Below the pieces are notes generated by a model. The model made no database searches and was not told where the DNA came from. It worked only from the letters and a program-made list of their open reading frames with translations. The position numbers and the translations under genes are program-made. This document shows positions 58,636 to 64,000 of a stretch of DNA of 64,000 nucleotides, one piece after another. Numbering within the stretch: the stretch's first letter is position 1; each line of letters begins with the position of its first letter. Source of the stretch: an uncultured bacterium (GTDB taxonomy: Bacteria > Cyanobacteriota > Vampirovibrionia > Gastranaerophilales > JAILCC01); assembly GCA_949283935.1 (NCBI GenBank), contig CASDUJ010000006.1, positions 62,001-126,000 on the forward strand. The letters are read 5' to 3'.

Positions 58636-60258
58636 ATGATAGTTTCTAATCGTCCAACGCAAGAAGAATTACTACAAACATTTGCGCCATTTATTAACAA
58701 GACGCAAATAAATAAGACTACTTCGTCGCCAAAATTGTCTCAAAATGATCAATTTGAAAAGAAATATGGAATAATATATACAGGAACAGCATTAGCTGCA
58801 GGTGCAGGAATTTTATACTTTTTACACAGAGGTGGTAAACTTTTTAATTTTACAAATTTTGTCAAAAAATATGCTACAAAATTAACAGCAAAAACAATTG
58901 AAAGTTTACAAAATGCAAAAACATCAAATATAGACTTTATTCAAAGAATAAAACTTAATACATCTTTAAAAATATCCAATGGATTAAAGAAACTTCAAGG
59001 ATTGGGAAATATAAATCCCGTAAAAGATATAGCAGCAGATACTTTTTTAAAGAAAATAAGGCTTAAACCTATGTTTGATAGAATTACAAAACTTTTCACT
59101 GCATATGGCAAAAATTTAGCTTTAAAGAAATATAAAATTCCTCAAGAAGATTTAGCAAAACTCCAAAAATCTTTTGAAGAAGCTGCGCAAATAATAGAAA
59201 AACTTCCTGCTAATTCATTAAAAAACTCTTCACCTAAAATTCTATCTGAAAAACTTCGAAAACTTTCCACATTTTCTCAAACAGAATTAGAAGACATTAT
59301 AAAAAATTTTGGCTCAAGATTTGATGAAATAGTTGATGTCCTCAATAAAAATTCTGAAACAGAATTTCTTAAAGTAATGAAAAATTTGAAAGGAAATTCT
59401 TTAAAACAAAAAATTATTGAAAAATTCAAAGAATTTGGAGATTTTATTCCGGAGAAAACGATGGAACCTTATAAAAAGAGAATTTTTTCTCCACTTTTCA
59501 AGTCTAAATCCAAAATTTCCAATAGTGTTATAGATTTACATAAAAATCTTACCAATTCTATAAACAATATTTTTTATGACAATTCTTTACAAAATTCAGA
59601 ATTACGTAAATGTTATTTAGATTTATGTGATTTAGCTGAAAAATTTAAAAATCCTAAAAAATATAATCTAAATAGAATAGATGTAAAAAAAGATTTGGTT
59701 AAAGCTTTAGAAACTGCTAGCAAAAAATTTCAAGAACTAAAACCTGAAACAAACAAATCAAAACTAGTGAAAGAACTATTAGATTTAGTACAAAATGACC
59801 AAAAAGGTGCTATAGAAGAAGCTATAAATATCTGCAAAATTTTAAAAGAACATAATCCTTCCTTATATATAAAATTAATTACTCAAAGAAATAAATTCCA
59901 AAAAAGCTTTAACAGAGCAATTGATTTTGAAACTGACAAAACTTACAGAAAACTTTTAGATTTTTCTTTACATTCGCTAGCAACTGATTTATTTACTCAA
60001 GCATTAGGAATTGGATCAATTTTGTACATTTTGATGAACAGTAAAAAAAGTAAAGAAGAAAAAATTTCTGCAAATCTGAAAACCGGAATTCCTGTTGCCG
60101 GAGGTTTGATTATAGGATTTTTATGTAATTTAAGACAAGTAGCTTCTGGACCTGGAGCATTATTTTTCGCAACAATAGCAGGACTTATTTTAAATAGAAT
60201 AGGTACGGTTACAAATAACTTTTATTTAAAAAGCCATAATTTAAATACAAAAGCTTAA
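58636..60258 (+). CDS. orphan helical membrane protein
   Basis: 540 residues, no family recognised. A Thr/Gln/Ser-rich N-terminal tail of about 45 residues precedes a first hydrophobic helix (about 46-64), then some 370 residues of charged, Lys- and Leu-rich helical sequence, and a C-terminal set of three hydrophobic segments (about 450-470, 485-500 and 508-525). Such a plan could span the cytoplasm between membrane anchors. GAAGGTAAGATAAA precedes the ATG. It is alone between hisD and the convergent glgA, with two bases to the latter gene's stop. Codon use is like the rest of the window. Confidence 0.7.
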   Translation: MIVSNRPTQEELLQTFAPFINKTQINKTTSSPKLSQNDQFEKKYGIIYTGTALAAGAGILYFLHRGGKLFNFTNFVKKYATKLTAKTIESLQNAKTSNIDFIQRIKLNTSLKISNGLKKLQGLGNINPVKDIAADTFLKKIRLKPMFDRITKLFTAYGKNLALKKYKIPQEDLAKLQKSFEEAAQIIEKLPANSLKNSSPKILSEKLRKLSTFSQTELEDIIKNFGSRFDEIVDVLNKNSETEFLKVMKNLKGNSLKQKIIEKFKEFGDFIPEKTMEPYKKRIFSPLFKSKSKISNSVIDLHKNLTNSINNIFYDNSLQNSELRKCYLDLCDLAEKFKNPKKYNLNRIDVKKDLVKALETASKKFQELKPETNKSKLVKELLDLVQNDQKGAIEEAINICKILKEHNPSLYIKLITQRNKFQKSFNRAIDFETDKTYRKLLDFSLHSLATDLFTQALGIGSILYILMNSKKSKEEKISANLKTGIPVAGGLIIGFLCNLRQVASGPGALFFATIAGLILNRIGTVTNNFYLKSHNLNTKA

Positions 60259-61716
60259 TTATTTTAGGCCGCAAGCATCTTCATAAAGCCAAATATATTT
60301 TTGCGCACTTTGGTTCCAACTAAAATCTTGTGCCATAGCAGATTTAACAATTTTTTCCCAAGTTTTTTTATTTTTGTATATATCCATTGCCCAACGCATA
60401 GTATTTAGTAAACCATTTGCATCATAATTCCAAAATTTAAAACCCGTTCCTTCTTCTGTTTGTGGATTAAAATTTTGAACTGTATCAACAAGGCCACCTG
60501 TTTCTCGAACTAAAGGTAATGTTCCATAAGCCATTGCAATAAGTTGACTTATCCCGCAAGGTTCAAATCTACTTGGCATTAAAAAAATATCTGCACCTGA
60601 ATATATATATTCAGCTTCAGTAGCATTATAACCGATAAAATCTCTTATGTTTTTTGAATTTAAGCCTAAATCTCTAAACATATTTTCATACCAACCATCT
60701 CCAGAACCCAAAACAACCATTTGTGCTCGCATTTGCTTAAATTCATGAGCTATCGCAGCAATTAAATCAAGTCCTTTTTGATCTACAAGTCTTGAAACAA
60801 TACCAAACAAAGGAATTTCCGCATTTACTTCTAATCCATATTTTTTTTGCAACCAAGTTTTACATTCTTTTTTGCCACTTAAATTTTTTGAAGAATAATT
60901 TTTTACAATCTTTTTGTCTTTTGCAGGATTATATAAATCATAATCTATTCCATTTAATATCCCACAAGTTTTATATTTATTATCTCTTAAAATTTCATCT
61001 AATCCTTCTCCATATTCAGAACGCATAATTTCTTCTGCATAAGTAGGCGAAACTGTAGTAACTTTATCAGCAAATTTTATTGCCCCTTTCATCATATTTA
61101 CTTCGCCATAACATTCAAGCATATCATATCTCCAAGCCCAATCTGAAGGAAATCCTATAAAATCTAAAATATCTTTGGAATATCTACCCTGATAAGCTAA
61201 ATTATGAATGGTAAAAATTGTCTTTGCCCCACTTAAACCTGGACAAAATTTAAAATTATGTTTAATATGCATTGGAATAGTGGCAGTATGCCAATCGTTA
61301 CAATGAATTATATCAGGACAAAAATTTAAAAGACGAGAAAACTCAAGAGCAGCTTTGGAAAAAACTGCATAACGTTCTTGCTCAAAACGATTTGAAACCC
61401 ATTGAGGATAAACCCAAGCAAAATTACCAAAATAACCATCATTAGCAAGAAAATAAATTTCGACATCACTATCAGGTAAATATCCTTTAGCAACTCCTAA
61501 ACCAATATCAGAACAACCCATTTGCACAATAATTGGAGGAAAATCAATAAATTTTATTCCAAATTTTTCTTTATCTATACAACCATACAAAGGCATAACT
61601 ACTTTTATGTTATGTCCAGCTTTTTTGATTGCTTTAGGAAGACTTCCTGCTACATCAGCTAGTCCACCAACTTTTGCAAAAGGAGAAACTTCTGCTGAAA
61701 CAAAAAGAATATTCAT
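60259..61716 (-). CDS. glgA: glycogen synthase (ADP-glucose type)
   Basis: 485 residues from the ATG at 61716, which has GAGG six bases upstream; the open frame extends 15 codons further without one. GT-B fold, family GT5. The N-terminal ADP-glucose motif FAKVGGLADVAGSLPKA is present, followed by DWHTA, FTIHNLAYQG, GILNGIDYDLYNP, GIVSRLVDQKG and the C-terminal MPSRFEPCGISQLIAMAYG. It extends alpha-1,4-glucan chains for storage. No glgB, glgC or glgP is adjacent. Confidence 0.95.
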   Translation of the reverse strand: MNILFVSAEVSPFAKVGGLADVAGSLPKAIKKAGHNIKVVMPLYGCIDKEKFGIKFIDFPPIIVQMGCSDIGLGVAKGYLPDSDVEIYFLANDGYFGNFAWVYPQWVSNRFEQERYAVFSKAALEFSRLLNFCPDIIHCNDWHTATIPMHIKHNFKFCPGLSGAKTIFTIHNLAYQGRYSKDILDFIGFPSDWAWRYDMLECYGEVNMMKGAIKFADKVTTVSPTYAEEIMRSEYGEGLDEILRDNKYKTCGILNGIDYDLYNPAKDKKIVKNYSSKNLSGKKECKTWLQKKYGLEVNAEIPLFGIVSRLVDQKGLDLIAAIAHEFKQMRAQMVVLGSGDGWYENMFRDLGLNSKNIRDFIGYNATEAEYIYSGADIFLMPSRFEPCGISQLIAMAYGTLPLVRETGGLVDTVQNFNPQTEEGTGFKFWNYDANGLLNTMRWAMDIYKNKKTWEKIVKSAMAQDFSWNQSAQKYIWLYEDACGLK

Positions 61717-61801
61717 TTTTACCTCATTATAATTTAACCGTTTAAAGTCATTATACTTCAAAATGAAAATTCTTCATAATATCTTGAATTAATAAAATAA
61801 A

Positions 61802-62209
61802 TTATTCTTCAACTAAAGAAATACTAAATATACCAGCACTTCTAGCCAAATCCATTAATTTTACTACAGCTCCATGAGTAGAATTTTCTGCTGCTCTTAT
61901 TAATAATCCACCATCTTTTTCTTTTGCATTTTCTTTTAATGTTTTCATTAAATCTTTTTCAAGAATTGATTGATCACCTATAAAATAAAAACCATTTTCA
62001 TCTATATCTATTGTTAAAATTTTAGGTTCTTTCATTTCTTCTTGTGCCTCTTGAGCGCTTGGAACTGCAAGACTTAACCCTTGCTGGTCAAGCATAGGAG
62101 CAACAACCATCATAATAATAAGTAATACCAAAAATATATCCGTTAATGGAGTTATATTAATTTCATTAAATGTTTTTCTTTGTTTTCTTTTTGTTCCGCT
62201 AATTGACAT
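61802..62209 (-). CDS. exbD: ExbD/TolR family protein (second copy)
   Basis: 135 residues. One N-terminal helix with the proton-path aspartate in FNEINITPLTDIFLVLLIIMMV, and a periplasmic domain. It shares the membrane segment almost identically with the preceding copy, so the pair arose by tandem duplication. The start overlaps the first copy's stop by one base (TAATG). It works with ExbB to use the proton gradient. Confidence 0.9.
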   Translation of the reverse strand: MSISGTKRKQRKTFNEINITPLTDIFLVLLIIMMVVAPMLDQQGLSLAVPSAQEAQEEMKEPKILTIDIDENGFYFIGDQSILEKDLMKTLKENAKEKDGGLLIRAAENSTHGAVVKLMDLARSAGIFSISLVEE

Positions 62210-62673
62210 TATTCCTCCTCAGGAGTTTGTTTTTGGGCATTTTTTATTAATTCTTTTTGTTGCTTTTTATTCAGTGGTTCACCTGCAACAGTAAGTTTTT
62301 CGTAACCACTTAGTTGGGCAGCTTTCATAATTTTCATTATTTCAGAGCTTTTTGTATTTTCGTCAGCCTTAACAACTACGCTTTTGTCAGGAGATAATTC
62401 TAGTAATGATTTTAATTGTTCTTCAAGTTGAGCTCCTGTTATTTGAGTTTCATTTACAAAAAGCATACCATCTTTTGTAACACTTACTACTACTTGTTTA
62501 TTTTCAACATTTATTCCACTATTTACTTCAGGAATAGCTATATTTTGATCAACAGAAGAAAAAGTAGGAGCCAATACCATCATAATTATAAGCAACACCA
62601 AAAAAATATCTGTTAATGGAGTGATATTAATTTCATTAAATATTTTACCTTTTTCATTAGTTGAAATTGACAT
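62209..62673 (-). CDS. exbD: ExbD/TolR family protein (first copy)
   Basis: 154 residues. Cytoplasmic start, one membrane helix with FNEINITPLTDIFLVLLIIMMVLAP, then a periplasmic domain with a Lys-rich tail (KKQQKELIKNAQKQTPEEE) not present in the second copy. The two copies diverge strongly after the helix, so they may form a mixed dimer or serve different partners. It lies nine bases after exbB. Confidence 0.9.
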   Translation of the reverse strand: MSISTNEKGKIFNEINITPLTDIFLVLLIIMMVLAPTFSSVDQNIAIPEVNSGINVENKQVVVSVTKDGMLFVNETQITGAQLEEQLKSLLELSPDKSVVVKADENTKSSEIMKIMKAAQLSGYEKLTVAGEPLNKKQQKELIKNAQKQTPEEE

Positions 62674-62682
62674 TTTGACCTC

Positions 62683-63357
62683 TTAAATTTGAGAATTAAA
62701 TGTTTGAGTTTGCGAAGCTGCATTAGAAGAAAAAGTGTTTTTTTCTGTTTTGTCCGAATATGTAAGGAACAAAAGTTTCATTAATTGAAAATCACTTTCA
62801 TATCTTGCAACAATACTTTGAAAAGTATTATAAAGAATAACTGCAACAATTGCTACTCCAAGACCAAAAGCTGTAGCAATTAAGGCAGAACCTATTCCCA
62901 TTGCAACAGCAGCACTTTGGTTACCTTGTGTTGCCAAATCTTGAAAAGTATAAAGAATTCTTACTACTGTTCCAAACAAACCTAAAAATGGAGCAACTCC
63001 ACCTATTGTACCTAAAATAGGTAAATATTGTTCGAGTTTTCTAACAGCTAAACTAGTAGAAATATCAAAAGAAGCCGCAAAATCATTTTCTCCTGTTTGT
63101 TCTTCTAAAATTCTAATACCTTCTTCGGCAAGTTCACCTGTAACACCACCTAGTTGAGTACTAAGCATTTGGGCTCCATTTAAATTATTTTTAACTAATT
63201 CGCTTCTTAATCTGCGAATAAAAGAAACAATGTCTCTTTTATTATCGTTGTAAAAGGCCCATCTATTCAGAGCAACTCCTATAGTCAAAATTGAACAAAT
63301 CAAAATTGGTAAAAGTACCGGCCAGTCTAATTTGATTGAATGAATTAAAAGTTCCAT
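62683..63357 (-). CDS. exbB: ExbB/TolQ/MotA family proton channel
   Basis: 224 residues. Three membrane helices (about 15-33, 115-140 and 155-180), with the core motif YLPILGTIGGVAPFLGLFGTVVRILYTFQDLA and the pore helix SALIATAFGLGVAIVAVILYNTFQ. A short Gln/Ser-rich tail ends the protein. It forms the pentameric motor around ExbD and powers TonB-dependent uptake or TolA-type envelope work. GAGGTATAAAT precedes the ATG. Confidence 0.92.
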   Translation of the reverse strand: MELLIHSIKLDWPVLLPILICSILTIGVALNRWAFYNDNKRDIVSFIRRLRSELVKNNLNGAQMLSTQLGGVTGELAEEGIRILEEQTGENDFAASFDISTSLAVRKLEQYLPILGTIGGVAPFLGLFGTVVRILYTFQDLATQGNQSAAVAMGIGSALIATAFGLGVAIVAVILYNTFQSIVARYESDFQLMKLLFLTYSDKTEKNTFSSNAASQTQTFNSQI

Positions 63358-63388
63358 ATTTATACCTCTCTTCTGTATTATTTTTTAT

Positions 63389-64000
63389 CTAAAATCTTGA
63401 AGAATTTACTCCAAAAACATTATAGTCGAAAGTAAATTGAATATCTATATTTGAGCCCCTAAATTCTACAGGTAAAGGTCTAAAAGGAGCTGTAAGTTCA
63501 ACTGCAGCAAGTGCTGCTTTGTCAGCTGCAGGTGTACCAGAAGACTTTACAACCTTTACATTTAATAATCTACCATCTTTTGCAATTTTAAACAAAAGTA
63601 CTACACGTTTACTTTCATCTCCTCTTGGAGGATCCCAGTTAGCCTTAATTCTTCTGGACAATTCACTCATATATGGACCAAAATTGGGCTCTTTTATTGC
63701 ATCTACTCCAGCAGCTCCTTTAGGATTTCCAGGGCCTGGATTACCTACATTTCCTCCCCCTGGTGAATATGCACTACCTCTCCCTGTTCCTTTAGAAGAA
63801 GGATTACGCGCCGAATTTCCAGTAGAACCATAACCTCCTGAAGCTATTATTGGTTTAGGAGTTCCAGAAGAATTTCCTCCATAATTACCTTTCGGTTTAG
63901 TAGAAACAGGACCTGAAGGTGTAGTTGCTATTTTGGGAATTCCTTTTGTTGGAGGAATAGGAAGCTTTATACCCGTAGGAGCCTTTGTCGGCGGAATTGA
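63389..64000 (-). CDS. TonB-family protein, 5' part outside window
   Basis: Partial: 203 C-terminal residues, open to the window edge. A Pro/Gly/Ser/Lys-rich spacer (63680-64000; repeated PPTK, GNPG and GGYG-like pieces) joins the missing membrane anchor to a C-terminal TonB domain of about 90 residues (MSELSRRIKANWDPPR, LFKIAKDGRLLNVKVVKSSG, AADKAALAAVELTAPFRPLP). It sits 31 bases upstream of exbB, so it is the energy transducer of this system. TolA is the main alternative. The unbroken frame shows that a start at the internal Met near 63670 is unlikely. Confidence 0.85.
   Translation of the reverse strand, partial: SIPPTKAPTGIKLPIPPTKGIPKIATTPSGPVSTKPKGNYGGNSSGTPKPIIASGGYGSTGNSARNPSSKGTGRGSAYSPGGGNVGNPGPGNPKGAAGVDAIKEPNFGPYMSELSRRIKANWDPPRGDESKRVVLLFKIAKDGRLLNVKVVKSSGTPAADKAALAAVELTAPFRPLPVEFRGSNIDIQFTFDYNVFGVNSSRF

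Noticed and set aside
63519-63833. 104-codon plus-strand Pro/Gly-rich open frame at the window end
   Set aside because: Antisense to the TonB spacer and domain; the minus frame is open to the edge and matches a known family.

Overview
The window is a 64-kb chromosomal segment of an AT-rich (by eye about 70% A+T), Gram-negative-type bacterium. Outer-membrane biogenesis genes (lpxK, an MlaE/F/D set, a second MCE protein, TonB-ExbB-ExbD) show a double membrane. A conserved cyanobacterial-type DprA-like SLOG protein, a Ski2-like helicase, LL-diaminopimelate aminotransferase, Mini-RNase III, RqcH/RqcP and GlgA, combined with very low GC and no photosynthesis gene, suggest the non-photosynthetic sister lineage of Cyanobacteria (Vampirovibrionia/Melainabacteria, probably gut Gastranaerophilales). 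That placement is inference from gene content; no 16S gene is present. No phage, insertion sequence or CRISPR array is visible. Nearly all of the sequence is ordinary, densely packed housekeeping DNA.

Layout. 0-9 kb: a 907-aa EF-hand repeat protein, convergent with a minus-strand operon of a peptide-type solute-binding lipoprotein, two DppB/DppC permeases, MgtC and a membrane TPR protein; this operon starts at a promoter with a perfect palindrome over its start codon. 9-16.6 kb: Orn/Lys/Arg decarboxylase-family enzyme, PcrA/UvrD helicase, SLOG protein, GshB, S-adenosylhomocysteinase, a pilin-like protein. 16.7-23.4 kb (+): Ski2-like helicase, TPR protein, LysM membrane protein, CHASE2-GGDEF cyclase, AsnRS. 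23.4-25.8 kb (-): aroA-plsC-dtd. 26-35 kb: MlaE-MlaF-MlaD-LpxK, a convergent second MCE protein, a lone MalF-like permease, ComEC, Mini-RNase III. 35-39 kb: dapL-panD-LOG-dacB. 38.7-43.2 kb: an HNH protein, leuD, rpsL-rpsG, recA-mntP. 43.2-48.2 kb (-): ilvB-ilvN-ilvC-cimA. 48.3-53.4 kb (-): tRNA-Gln, TPR lipoprotein, lgt, lepB, folP, rqcH. 53.7-60.3 kb (+): rqcP-eno, a secreted hypothetical, a HisA-HisI-HisE fusion with hisD, and an orphan membrane protein. 60.3-64 kb (-): glgA, then TonB (partial)-ExbB-ExbD-ExbD.

How the genes work together. Branched-chain amino acids are made through acetolactate synthase and KARI, with isoleucine probably coming from pyruvate through citramalate synthase; LeuD can serve both the citramalate and leucine branches. 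DapL and DacB serve peptidoglycan, LpxK and the MCE/Mla system the outer membrane, and Lgt and LepB protein export. RqcH and RqcP are the two core factors of ribosome-associated quality-control tailing. Several promoters can be read directly, including two that place the transcription start on the start codon (leaderless candidates) and a divergent pair that shares one palindromic -35 box.

I found no convincing wholly new multi-gene system. The strongest candidates for a second look are the EF-hand repeat protein, the triple histidine fusion, the HNH protein with widely split cysteine pairs, the palindrome/leaderless start of the ABC operon and the orphan 540-aa membrane protein.
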